This document shows, piece by piece, positions 1 to 7,200 of a DNA stretch of 39,704 nucleotides; the stretch's first letter is position 1, and the number at the start of each line of letters is the position of its first letter. The stretch lies in assembly GCA_003696505.1 (NCBI GenBank), contig RFHC01000059.1, positions 1 through 39,704 on the forward strand, in the 5' to 3' direction. This DNA is from Deltaproteobacteria bacterium (GTDB lineage Bacteria > Desulfobacterota > Deferrimicrobia > J040). The position numbers and the translations under genes were made by a program. The notes under the pieces were generated by a model. It saw only the letters and a list, made by a program, of their open reading frames with translations, was not told where the DNA came from and made no database searches.

Positions 1-601
1 AGTCGCAGTGGGGGACCTCATCGAGGGGGGTGAATCCCGTATCCATGAGGCGGAGCGGTTCCGTAATTTTCTTCCTCAACAGTTCCTTCAGGCTCTTCCC
101 CGTTCCTCTCTCCAGGAGGAAACCGAGGAGAATGTAACCCGCGTCGCTGTAGCGTATCTCCTCTCCTGGAGGCGACTCGAGAGAAAGGGTGAGGAGCCTC
201 TCGAGAATGGTTTCCCTCCTCTTCTCCGCCGGGGAGACGGTGAACCTCCCCTCGCCGTTCATTACCTCCTCGTAGAGGGGGACCCACGAGGGGAGACCCG
301 AGGTGTGAGAGAGCAACTCCTCCACCGTGACGAGCGAGAGGGGGCCGGAAACTCTCCCCGGGAAAAAGTCTCCCACCCGAAACTGGTCGTCCAGGCGGCG
401 TTCGAGGACGAGCGCCCCCACGAGAAGGGCCGTGAAGACCTTCGTAATGGACGCCACGTCGAAGAGGGAGGCCGCCGTTGCGCGTCCTGCCCGTCCCGCG
501 TACACGACCTCTTCCGCCCCGAAAACCTGGAGAAAGGCGTTCTCGTAGAGTCCCCTTTCCCTCCCCTCCTGGAGAATCTTTTCAAGCGCCTTCTCCGTCA
601 C
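1..601 (-). CDS. Serine hydrolase, beta-lactamase/penicillin-binding (class C) family, 3' end outside window
   Basis: Only the first 200 codons are present; the gene runs off the left edge. The GTG start at 601 overlaps the stop of the upstream LD-carboxypeptidase gene in a GTGA, so the two are translationally coupled. The N-terminus carries the S-x-x-K nucleophile motif of serine beta-lactamase-like enzymes (SITK, S51 to K54). A YSD motif at about residues 151-153 fits the family's second catalytic motif (usually Y-x-N), and LLSHTSGLP is a typical family signature. The third motif (K-T-G or H-x-G) would lie outside the window. No signal peptide is visible, so it is probably cytoplasmic. Beside an LD-carboxypeptidase it may act on peptidoglycan peptides or other D-amino acid substrates; that role is inferred. 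The family includes esterases and D-aminopeptidases, so the substrate is unknown. Confidence 0.85.
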   Translation of the reverse strand, partial: MTEKALEKILQEGRERGLYENAFLQVFGAEEVVYAGRAGRATAASLFDVASITKVFTALLVGALVLERRLDDQFRVGDFFPGRVSGPLSLVTVEELLSHTSGLPSWVPLYEEVMNGEGRFTVSPAEKRRETILERLLTLSLESPPGEEIRYSDAGYILLGFLLERGTGKSLKELLRKKITEPLRLMDTGFTPLDEVPHCD

Positions 602-1521
602 CACTCCACCTCGAAGGGAGACTGCTTAACGGAGAAAACCCACCCTCCCCTCTGCGGGAGGACTTCCACCTCGACACCCATGGGGATTGGCTCGTTTCTC
701 TCGCCGTGCCCCACGGGGAGCCCGAGAAAGAGGGGGACTCCCGCGCGCTGGCAGGCGTCGGCCACGATTTCCTGGAGGTGGCCGGTCGACTCTCCCTCGA
801 CGGGAATCATCTCGCCGAGGACCACTCCCGCCACTCGTGAGAGCTTCCCGGAAATTCTGAGTTGCGTCATCTTCCGGTCGACCCGGTACGCCTTCTCCCC
901 CACCTCCTCCAGGAAGAGGACCTTCCCTTCGAAGTCCGGTTCGAAGGGCGTTCCCAGGAGAGAGACGAGCACGGAGAGACACCCCCCGAGGGAAATTCCC
1001 CGGATGGGGCGGGGGGAAACCGCTCCCTCGAGCTTCCCTCCCACCTGAAGAGGGTAAGAGACCCGGTCGGTGAGGATATCCGCCAGCAGGTCGATGCGGC
1101 ACCCCTCCTTTCCCACCTGCCCCGTCGCGGGCATGCAGGCGTGGAGGGTGGGGATGCCGTGTCGGGAAGAGAGATACGCCAGGAGGCAGGAGACGTCCGA
1201 GAAGCCCGCCAGGACCTTCGGGTTCTCCTTCAAAAGGCCGTAGTCGATGAGAGGGAGTATCCTGAGCGTCCCGTATCCACCCCGGGCGAAGAGGACCGCG
1301 CCCCCCTCACTTTCCCTGAAGACGCGGTTTAAGGCTTCCGCCCTCTCGCCGTCATCTCCCGCCAGATACCCTCTCCTCGCCCGAATCCCTTCGGCCTCAA
1401 CGACCCGGAATCCTCTCTCCTCGAGGAGGCTCTTCCCCCGCGAGAGGAGTTCTCCCTCAACGGGAGAAGCCGTCGCGACGACGTACACCTTCGAGCCCTC
1501 CGTAAGCGGAGAAAGCCTCAC
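598..1521 (-). CDS. Muramoyltetrapeptide LD-carboxypeptidase (peptidase S66, LdcA/MccF family)
   Basis: This 307-residue protein has normal length for S66 peptidases. They remove the terminal D-Ala from muropeptide tetrapeptides during cell-wall recycling, or (MccF type) hydrolyse acyl-sulfamoyl adenylates. Visible hallmarks are ARGGYG at about 79-84, the nucleophile serine in GFSD (S108), the catalytic Glu region LEEVGEKAYRVDR (E205/E206) and the catalytic His in PVGHG (H272). There is no signal peptide, so it acts in the cytoplasm. The GTG start overlaps the resB stop (GTGA at 1518-1521), and its own stop overlaps the next gene the same way. LdcA is the more likely assignment because of the adjacent serine hydrolase, but MccF-like detoxification cannot be excluded. 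Confidence 0.9.
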   Translation of the reverse strand: MRLSPLTEGSKVYVVATASPVEGELLSRGKSLLEERGFRVVEAEGIRARRGYLAGDDGERAEALNRVFRESEGGAVLFARGGYGTLRILPLIDYGLLKENPKVLAGFSDVSCLLAYLSSRHGIPTLHACMPATGQVGKEGCRIDLLADILTDRVSYPLQVGGKLEGAVSPRPIRGISLGGCLSVLVSLLGTPFEPDFEGKVLFLEEVGEKAYRVDRKMTQLRISGKLSRVAGVVLGEMIPVEGESTGHLQEIVADACQRAGVPLFLGLPVGHGERNEPIPMGVEVEVLPQRGGWVFSVKQSPFEVEW

Positions 1522-2282
1522 TTTCCCCTCCTTTCGTTTTTCCGGAAATTCCGCGCGGGAAAGAGGAGGTAGAGGAGGTTTCCCAGAGTGAAGAGGAGAG
1601 CCCCGATGAGGACGACGGGAGCGCCCGGGTCCCTGGTCAGGTCGAAAAGCGCATACCTCGCCCCTGAGGGGAGGACCCCGGCGTTTTTCAGATAGAGGAC
1701 GTACCCGTCCACGAAAAAGGGTTCATTAGGACGTGTGCTTCCCCGGGCGACGGTAACGCCTTCAGCCTGAATTTTCACATGGGCCACCATATCTGCGGGA
1801 TAACCCCACTTCCCCACCTCAATATCCACATCCTCGAGGTAAAGAGTCCAGGCAGGCGCGAAAAGCCTCACTCCCCTCCCCTCCAGAACCCCCACACCCT
1901 TCACCCGGGCCCCGCTCGACGCGCTGACGGCGTGTCCCGCCACGACGAGGACGACGGCAACGTGCATGATGTGAGGGATGAAGCGGCGCAACCCGGACCT
2001 CCGCCTCACCAGACCGGTCAGGTGGTCCCCCGTACAGAGGACGAGGTTGAGGGTGAAAACGGCCACGACGAGGAGGAAGAGGAGGAAGAAAATGAGGGGA
2101 AGGGAAAACCCCGCCGCAACTTTCCCCCTCAGCCACGTCAGGAGGAGCGACGATTCAATGTCTTCAAAGTATCCGGGTGCGCCGTCGAGGAAGAGGGAGA
2201 GGAAAAGTCCCGAGAGGAAAAACCCGATGCCGCAGGCAACGCAGAGGAGAGGAGATGTGATGAATTCCCAGAAGCGTCTCAC
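1518..2282 (-). CDS. resB: ResB-like cytochrome c biogenesis protein (short form)
   Basis: The 254-residue protein has hydrophobic segments at about 10-31, 62-83, 103-120 and 225-244. A soluble domain of about 100 residues lies between the third and fourth. This is the ResB/Ccs1 layout: with CcsA it delivers and attaches haem to apocytochromes c outside the cytoplasmic membrane (system II). H104 and H107 at the start of the third segment are candidate haem-relay residues. It is much shorter than ResB proteins with a large periplasmic domain and looks like a minimal version. The start is GTG at 2282 behind a G-rich ribosome site. It follows ccsA by 10 bases, and that pairing strongly supports the call. 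Confidence 0.8.
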   Translation of the reverse strand: MRRFWEFITSPLLCVACGIGFFLSGLFLSLFLDGAPGYFEDIESSLLLTWLRGKVAAGFSLPLIFFLLFLLVVAVFTLNLVLCTGDHLTGLVRRRSGLRRFIPHIMHVAVVLVVAGHAVSASSGARVKGVGVLEGRGVRLFAPAWTLYLEDVDIEVGKWGYPADMVAHVKIQAEGVTVARGSTRPNEPFFVDGYVLYLKNAGVLPSGARYALFDLTRDPGAPVVLIGALLFTLGNLLYLLFPARNFRKNERRGK

Positions 2283-2292
2283 TTATCCCCCC

Positions 2293-3048
2293 TCACCGGA
2301 AACTGTGACTGCTCTTGAGGAGAAGGGAAACTCCCAGGTAGGTAAACATCATGATTCCGTAACCGAGAGCGTAAAGTCCCCGCCTCACCTCTGGAGAGAA
2401 ACGGCCCACCATTTTCGCGTGGAGGAGAGTGCCGTAGTAAACCCAGAGGACGGCGGAGAAGACCTCCTTCGGCGTCCATATCCAGTACGACCCCCAGGCG
2501 AAGTACGCCCATATTCCGCCGGCAACCATCCCGGCAGAGAAGAGGGTGAATCCGTAGAAGGCGAGAGCCTCCACCTGTTCCTCCTTTTCCCGGAACCCTC
2601 TCGACAGGAGGTAAGGCAGGGTGACCGTCATGTAGGCGTACGACACGAATGAGAGCGCCACGTGAATCTCGAACCACCTCGTGTCCAGGACGGGTATCTT
2701 CGGGACCATGGCCTTCGGAGAGAGCGCCCCCACAACGGAGAAGAGGGCGCAGTATCCAGAAAGGAAGAGCGTTCCCTTCTCCCCCGGCACCGCCTTCCGG
2801 ATCGAAAGGATGAGAGAAACGAGCGCTGTGGACCAGAGGTAGAAACTGACGCTCTCAAACATTCCGACAAAAGGGGCGTGGCCGGTCACTCTCCACCGGA
2901 GGGCGAGGAAGATGGTGTGGAGGAAAAATGCGGCACCGAAGAAGGAGCGGTGGAGCGGTTTCCCCCCCTCTCCGAAAACCCGGAAGAGAAAGTCGGCGCC
3001 GTAGCAGAAGAGGGCGAGGAAGTAAGGAATCAGGTGTGCTGTCTCCAC
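2293..3048 (-). CDS. ccsA: CcsA/ResC cytochrome c assembly protein
   Basis: This 251-residue polytopic membrane protein carries the tryptophan-rich WWD signature WGSYWIWTPKE at about 185-195, which defines the haem-handling family CcmC/CcmF/CcsA. Conserved histidines flank it: H129 in FEIHVALSF and H210 in TLLHAKM, the usual haem ligands. With ResB it forms the system II cytochrome c synthase, exporting haem and ligating it to CxxCH motifs. The GTG start at 3048 has a strong GGAGGAGGA site directly upstream, inside the 22-base gap after the HD-protein gene. No apocytochrome or thiol-reducing partner lies in the window. Confidence 0.9.
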   Translation of the reverse strand: METAHLIPYFLALFCYGADFLFRVFGEGGKPLHRSFFGAAFFLHTIFLALRWRVTGHAPFVGMFESVSFYLWSTALVSLILSIRKAVPGEKGTLFLSGYCALFSVVGALSPKAMVPKIPVLDTRWFEIHVALSFVSYAYMTVTLPYLLSRGFREKEEQVEALAFYGFTLFSAGMVAGGIWAYFAWGSYWIWTPKEVFSAVLWVYYGTLLHAKMVGRFSPEVRRGLYALGYGIMMFTYLGVSLLLKSSHSFR

Positions 3049-3070
3049 TCCTCCTCCTCCAGGCCCTTCC

Positions 3071-4039
3071 TCATTCCCCCTCCCCCCTTCTCAGGTAGAG
3101 AAATCGGGAGAACATCCGCTGGTAGTCGGACCAGACGGCTCCCTCGTCCGCCTCTTTCAGGACGGAGAGGAAGGCGTTCACCTTCGAATCGAGGTTCTCC
3201 ACGAAGTGGACGATGACAGCTTCGAGGGTCTTCGGCCTCTTGGGCGAACCGTACTCGAGTTCTCCGTGATGGGAAATCACGATGTGGAGGAGTTCGGTGA
3301 AACGCTTCGGGGGGAGAATCCCCTCCCTTTCCTGAAACGCCGTGAGAAGAGATGCCCCCAGCGTTATGTGACCCAGGAGTTTCCCCTCGTCTGTGTACTC
3401 GAAGGAAGGCCCGGACAGGATTTCCCGCGTTTTCCCCAGGTCGTGGAGGATTGCCCCCGCAAGGAGCATGTCCCGGTCGACTCCTTCGTAGTGAGATGAA
3501 AGGAAATCGCATATTCGGGCCACCGAGAGAGTGTGTTCAAGAAGACCGCCCCGGTAATCGTGGTGGAGTCTCTTGCCTCCAGGGGCGGTGAGGAACTTTT
3601 CCCTCGTCTCCTCATCTGTGAGGACCCCCCTCACGAATTTTTTCACCTTCTCGTCCTTCAGCGTCTCCACGAGGGAGAGGAGGTCCTCCCACATCTCCTC
3701 GGGAGGCTTCTCCGACGAGGGGATGTAATCAGCCGGGTCCACTTCGTCTCCGCTCACCCCTTCTATGTCGAGCACCTTGACCTGATACCTCCCCTGATGG
3801 TTGACGAGGGACCCGGTCACTTTAACGAAGTCGAACGCCGAAAAGCGGGATGAGAGTTCTTCCACGTTGTCCCAGACCCTCCCCTCAATCTCACCGCTTT
3901 TGTCCCTGAGGGTGATGTTCAGGTAGGGCTTGCCCGCGTTCGTCCTCAGGACGGACTTGCTCGTCACGAGGAAGTAGTCGCTGAATATCAGCGCATTTCC
4001 CAGGCTCTTGAGGTCGCTCACAAAAAGATTCTTCTTCAC
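3071..4039 (-). CDS. YhaM-like 3'-5' exoribonuclease (OB-fold plus HD domain)
   Basis: The 322-residue protein has an N-terminal OB-fold nucleic-acid-binding domain (about 15-95) and a metal-dependent HD phosphohydrolase domain (about 150-300). HD ligands visible are H169, H199-D200 (ILHDLGK), H224, H257-H258 and D284. The order OB then HD is that of YhaM/CbfA, a 3'-5' exonuclease acting on RNA and single-stranded DNA. The GTG start at 4039 has a GGGAGGAACA ribosome site. It heads the minus-strand operon that continues into ccsA-resB. A 39-base gap separates it from the stop of the flavoprotein gene upstream, so read-through is possible. The exact substrate is not visible from sequence. Confidence 0.85.
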   Translation of the reverse strand: MKKNLFVSDLKSLGNALIFSDYFLVTSKSVLRTNAGKPYLNITLRDKSGEIEGRVWDNVEELSSRFSAFDFVKVTGSLVNHQGRYQVKVLDIEGVSGDEVDPADYIPSSEKPPEEMWEDLLSLVETLKDEKVKKFVRGVLTDEETREKFLTAPGGKRLHHDYRGGLLEHTLSVARICDFLSSHYEGVDRDMLLAGAILHDLGKTREILSGPSFEYTDEGKLLGHITLGASLLTAFQEREGILPPKRFTELLHIVISHHGELEYGSPKRPKTLEAVIVHFVENLDSKVNAFLSVLKEADEGAVWSDYQRMFSRFLYLRRGEGE

Positions 4040-4078
4040 TGTTCCTCCCGTTACTCATTGATTATATCCCCCTTTCCT

Positions 4079-5662
4079 TCACCCCCCAAACTTCCGGAGG
4101 ATGGCCACCGCCACGCGCACGCCGTCGACGGCGGAACTGGTGATTCCTCCCGCATACCCGGCGCCTTCCCCCGCGGGGTAGAGATTCTCGGCCGCGGGAG
4201 AGGCGTAGTCCTTCCCCCGCACGATTCTCACAGGGGAGGAAGTGCGCGACTCCACGGCGTAAACGGTGGCGTCTTCCGTAACAAACCCCTTCAAAACTTT
4301 CCCCACCCGGGACAACCCCTCCCTCAGTCCCTCCGCCATTTCCGGGGGAAATATGGGAGAAAGGTCCACAGCCACCCTCTCCGGGCCGGCCCACCGACCC
4401 GGCGGAAGTTCCCCCCGTGGGGGACGGCCCGAGACGAAATCGGTCACGCGGGAGGCAGGGAGCGCAAACGTTTCCCCCGCGATACTGTACGCCTTCCTCT
4501 CCAGCGATTCCTGAAAACGGATTCCGTAATCCCAGGGCGAGCCGGGCGGGGGGTGGACCTGAATGACGAAACCGGAGTTGGCAAATCCCGTCCGTCTTCC
4601 CGACGGACTCATTCCGTTGACGACCACCTCACCCTCGCCCGTGGGGCAGAGGAGGACGAAACCGCCCGGGCACATGCAGAAGGAGTAGAGGTCTCCCGCG
4701 CCGGTCCTGACGGAGACAGTGTAGTCCGCAGGCGGGAGGCAGCCACACCCGGCGAAAGAGCCGTACTGTATCCTGTCTATCAGGTCCTGTGGATGCTCCA
4801 CCCTCACCCCCACAGCGAAAGGTTTTGGCTGGAGGGGGATGCCCCGGGAGGCAAGGAGGGAAAAGGTCTTCCTCGCCCCGTTTCCCGGCGCGACGACGAG
4901 GGCAGAGACATCCACCGTCTCTCCCCGGGAGGTCCTCACACTTTTTACCCGACCACCTTCGACAGTCAGGTCCGTGACGGTCGAAGAGAAGAGGAATTTC
5001 CCCCCTCTCTCCTCAATCTCTCTCCGGGCATTGAGGAGAAAGGTGCGGAGTCTGTTGGTCCCGACGTGAGGTTTGGCCTCGACTCTCAGGCCCTCCCTCC
5101 CCGCGAACTTTTCAAAGAGGGAAAGGACGAACTCCCTCTCTCTCGCTTTAATCCGGGTCGTCAACTTCCCGTCAGAGAAGGTCCCGGCCCCCCCTTCGCC
5201 AAACTGGACGTTGCTCTCCTCTCTCAGTATCCCCCTCCTCCAGAAATCGGCCACGTCCCTCACCCTCTCCTCCACCGGCTTGCCCATCTCGAAGAGGACC
5301 ACGGGGACACCCCTTTCGAGCAAAACCAGGGCGGCGAAAAGGCCTGCCGGTCCCGTCCCGACGATGCCAACAGGGATGTCGGGGCGCCCGGGGGAGACAT
5401 CGGGTATTGCCCACGACTCAGGAAGCCCCTCAACCCGCCTGACGCCCCTTCCCCTCGCCCTCTCCTCGAGAGCAGGGTCTGAAAGCGTCACTGCCACCCG
5501 GTACACGAATGAGGGACGCTTCCCCTTTCTCGCGTCGACGCTTCTCCTCAGCACGGAAACGTCTTTCACCACATCCCGGGAGAGTCCTATAATGGTGGAT
5601 ATGCGGTCCCTCAGAGAGATATCTGAGCAGGCGGGAATCCGCACCTCGTCGATGATGAGCAC
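4079..5662 (-). CDS. FAD-dependent oxidoreductase of the COG2509 family
   Basis: A 527-residue flavoprotein. I placed the start at GTG 5662 because AAGGAGGTGGCGC lies immediately upstream and the protein then begins directly with its first conserved strand; the open frame reaches further, to 5866, without family features. An N-terminal domain of about 90 residues precedes the dinucleotide-binding motif GIVGTGPAG at about 99-107. The C-terminal FAD motif PAGEGAGYAGGI, the loop AGCGCLPPADY and the CMCPGG motif are typical of COG2509. The physiological reaction of this family is not known to me. The start region overlaps the divergent lipoprotein gene by 11 bases or more, so each promoter lies within the other's coding sequence. 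Confidence 0.85.
   Translation of the reverse strand: MLIIDEVRIPACSDISLRDRISTIIGLSRDVVKDVSVLRRSVDARKGKRPSFVYRVAVTLSDPALEERARGRGVRRVEGLPESWAIPDVSPGRPDIPVGIVGTGPAGLFAALVLLERGVPVVLFEMGKPVEERVRDVADFWRRGILREESNVQFGEGGAGTFSDGKLTTRIKAREREFVLSLFEKFAGREGLRVEAKPHVGTNRLRTFLLNARREIEERGGKFLFSSTVTDLTVEGGRVKSVRTSRGETVDVSALVVAPGNGARKTFSLLASRGIPLQPKPFAVGVRVEHPQDLIDRIQYGSFAGCGCLPPADYTVSVRTGAGDLYSFCMCPGGFVLLCPTGEGEVVVNGMSPSGRRTGFANSGFVIQVHPPPGSPWDYGIRFQESLERKAYSIAGETFALPASRVTDFVSGRPPRGELPPGRWAGPERVAVDLSPIFPPEMAEGLREGLSRVGKVLKGFVTEDATVYAVESRTSSPVRIVRGKDYASPAAENLYPAGEGAGYAGGITSSAVDGVRVAVAILRKFGG
5588..5593 (+). promoter_or_regulatory. Consensus -10 hexamer TATAAT inside the flavoprotein gene
   Basis: A perfect TATAAT, with a weak TTTCAC -35 candidate 18 bases upstream (5564-5569), lies on the plus strand within the first codons of the opposite-strand flavoprotein gene. 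It is placed to transcribe the LEA-like lipoprotein gene. The predicted start of transcription (about 5600) falls on an in-frame ATG at 5601. Confidence 0.5.
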
Positions 5663-6158
5663 GCGCCACCTCCTTGGACGAGCTCTTCCTCTGCTTCTTT
5701 CGGGAGCGATCCTTACGGCTGCCGCCTGCGCCCCCCTCATGACGGCCCGGGTGAAGAAGCCGAAAGTCCGCGTCGTCTCCGTCACCATCGAAGAGGTCCG
5801 GAAATCGGAACCGGGGATGGTTCCCCTGACCCTCAGGCTCGCGGTGGAAAACGAAAACTCCTTCACCCTCGCAGCGAGGAAACTCGTCTACACGATATCA
5901 CGGGAAGGTGAAGAGATTTTCTCCGGTAAAGCGGAAGACCTTCCCTCAATCGAACCGGGGAAGGAAAAAATCATCGTCCTCCCCGTGCAGGTCGCCGTCG
6001 CCCGCCTCATTCGAACCACGAGCACCTTCATCAGGCAGAGGAAAATATCCCTCACCGTCCGGGGGGCCCTGACGGTGGGAACCTTCCTCGGAGGGCTCAC
6101 GATTCCCTTCGAGAAGCGCGTGGAAAAGAGCGCCCGCGACCTCCTCAGGAGCTTTTAG
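5652..6158 (+). CDS. LEA14-like (WHy domain) lipoprotein
   Basis: The 168-residue product starts with a lipoprotein-type signal: basic n-region, hydrophobic core, then LTAAAC with the candidate lipidated cysteine at C26. The mature part is one LEA type 2/WHy domain, recognised by the NENSF segment (normally N-P-N) followed by alternating beta strands. Bacterial members are small envelope or desiccation-associated proteins of unclear function. ATG 5652 and ATG 5655 are equivalent starts and neither has a good ribosome site. An in-frame ATG at 5601 would add 17 residues before the signal. The gene overlaps the divergent flavoprotein gene at its 5' end and the convergent dehydrogenase gene by 14 bases at its 3' end. 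Confidence 0.8.
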   Translation: MMSTRHLLGRALPLLLSGAILTAAACAPLMTARVKKPKVRVVSVTIEEVRKSEPGMVPLTLRLAVENENSFTLAARKLVYTISREGEEIFSGKAEDLPSIEPGKEKIIVLPVQVAVARLIRTTSTFIRQRKISLTVRGALTVGTFLGGLTIPFEKRVEKSARDLLRSF

Positions 6159-7128
6159 AGGAGAACACTTCCCGGTAATTGACTGACGCAGGGGGTTCCC
6201 GCCCGTCGAGCACGGAGAGCACGTTCTCGACGGTGAGGTGCGCCATCTTCTCCCTCGCTTCCGCCGTCGCGGAGCCGATGTGGGGGAGGAGGACCGCGTT
6301 GTCCAGTTCGAAAAGCCCCGGGTGTATCTCCGGCTCCCTCTCGTAGACATCGAGGGCAGCGGCGAATATCTTCTTCTCCTTCAGAGCCCTCACGAGGGCG
6401 TCCTCAACGACGACGGGCCCCCGGCTTATGTTCACCAGGCAGGCGCTCCCCTTCATGAGGGAAAGTTCCCTCTCCCCGATCATCCCGCGGGTTTCCTCCG
6501 TGAGGGGAGTGAGGAGAACGACGAAGTCGGACTCCCTGAGGAGGACGTCAAGAGGAACGAGCCGCGCTTCCAGTTCCGCCTCCAGTTCCGCGGGAACCGG
6601 TTTCCTGTTGTGATAGAGGATGGTCATTCCGAATCCTTTCGCCCGGCGGGCGACTGCCGTCCCTATCTTCCCCATCCCCACGATTCCCATCGTCTTCCCC
6701 CAGACGGGCTGTCCCAGGAAGAGCTCAGGGTCCCATCCTGTGAAAAGCCCTTTTTTCGTGAATTCGTGAGCCTGGGGGATGAAGCGGGCCGCCGCCATGA
6801 CCATGGCGAAGGCCATGTCGGCCGTCGCGTCGGTGAGAACGTCGGGTGTGTTGCAGACGACGATTCCTCTCCTCGTCGCCTCCTCCACGTCGATGTTATT
6901 GAAACCGACGGCGTAGTTGGCAATGACCTTCAGCCCACCGCCTGCAGCATCCATCACTTCCCCGTCGATGGTGTCTGCAAGAGTGGAGATGATGGCCGAC
7001 GCCCCGGGCACCCGCGAGAGAAGTTCCTGGCGCGTCATTCCGGACGGAGGGCCAACGACGTAGTCGTGCCCGGAGGAGGCTATCCTGTCGAAAGCAGACC
7101 CGGGAAGGCGCCTCGTCTGAAGAATCAT
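6145..7128 (-). CDS. D-isomer-specific 2-hydroxyacid dehydrogenase, glyoxylate/hydroxypyruvate reductase type
   Basis: A full-length 327-residue enzyme of the D-2-hydroxyacid dehydrogenase family. The Rossmann motif GMGKIG is at 151-156. The catalytic set is R236 (NISRG), E265 (EREPE) and H283 (PHIGSAT). VGFNNID at 74-80 is typical of the glyoxylate reductase branch. The residues after the second beta strand are HNR (173-175) rather than an acidic residue, which suggests NADPH use (inference). The likely role is reducing glyoxylate or hydroxypyruvate in the cytoplasm. The ATG start at 7128 has a GGAGGTG site six bases upstream. No glyoxylate or serine-cycle partner is nearby, so substrate is uncertain. 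Confidence 0.9.
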   Translation of the reverse strand: MILQTRRLPGSAFDRIASSGHDYVVGPPSGMTRQELLSRVPGASAIISTLADTIDGEVMDAAGGGLKVIANYAVGFNNIDVEEATRRGIVVCNTPDVLTDATADMAFAMVMAAARFIPQAHEFTKKGLFTGWDPELFLGQPVWGKTMGIVGMGKIGTAVARRAKGFGMTILYHNRKPVPAELEAELEARLVPLDVLLRESDFVVLLTPLTEETRGMIGERELSLMKGSACLVNISRGPVVVEDALVRALKEKKIFAAALDVYEREPEIHPGLFELDNAVLLPHIGSATAEAREKMAHLTVENVLSVLDGREPPASVNYREVFSSKSS

Positions 7129-7187
7129 TCCTCACACCTCCTCTTTCTCTTTCTCTGAATTCTATTTAACTTTTCCCTCTCCTGCCA

Positions 7188-7193
7188 TAAAAT
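7188..7193 (+). promoter_or_regulatory. -10 hexamer TAAAAT seven bases from the start codon (leaderless arrangement)
   Basis: TAAAAT is followed by seven bases and then ATG 7201, with no purine-rich ribosome site between. The expected transcription start therefore falls on or next to the start codon. The same arrangement is seen before the CPBP gene at 27395. Confidence 0.4.
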
Positions 7194-7200
7194 TCCCCCC

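Noticed and set aside
5073-5651. Upstream extension of the lipoprotein frame to 5073
   Set aside because: It is antisense to conserved flavoprotein sequence, and the signal peptide with lipobox begins at 5652.
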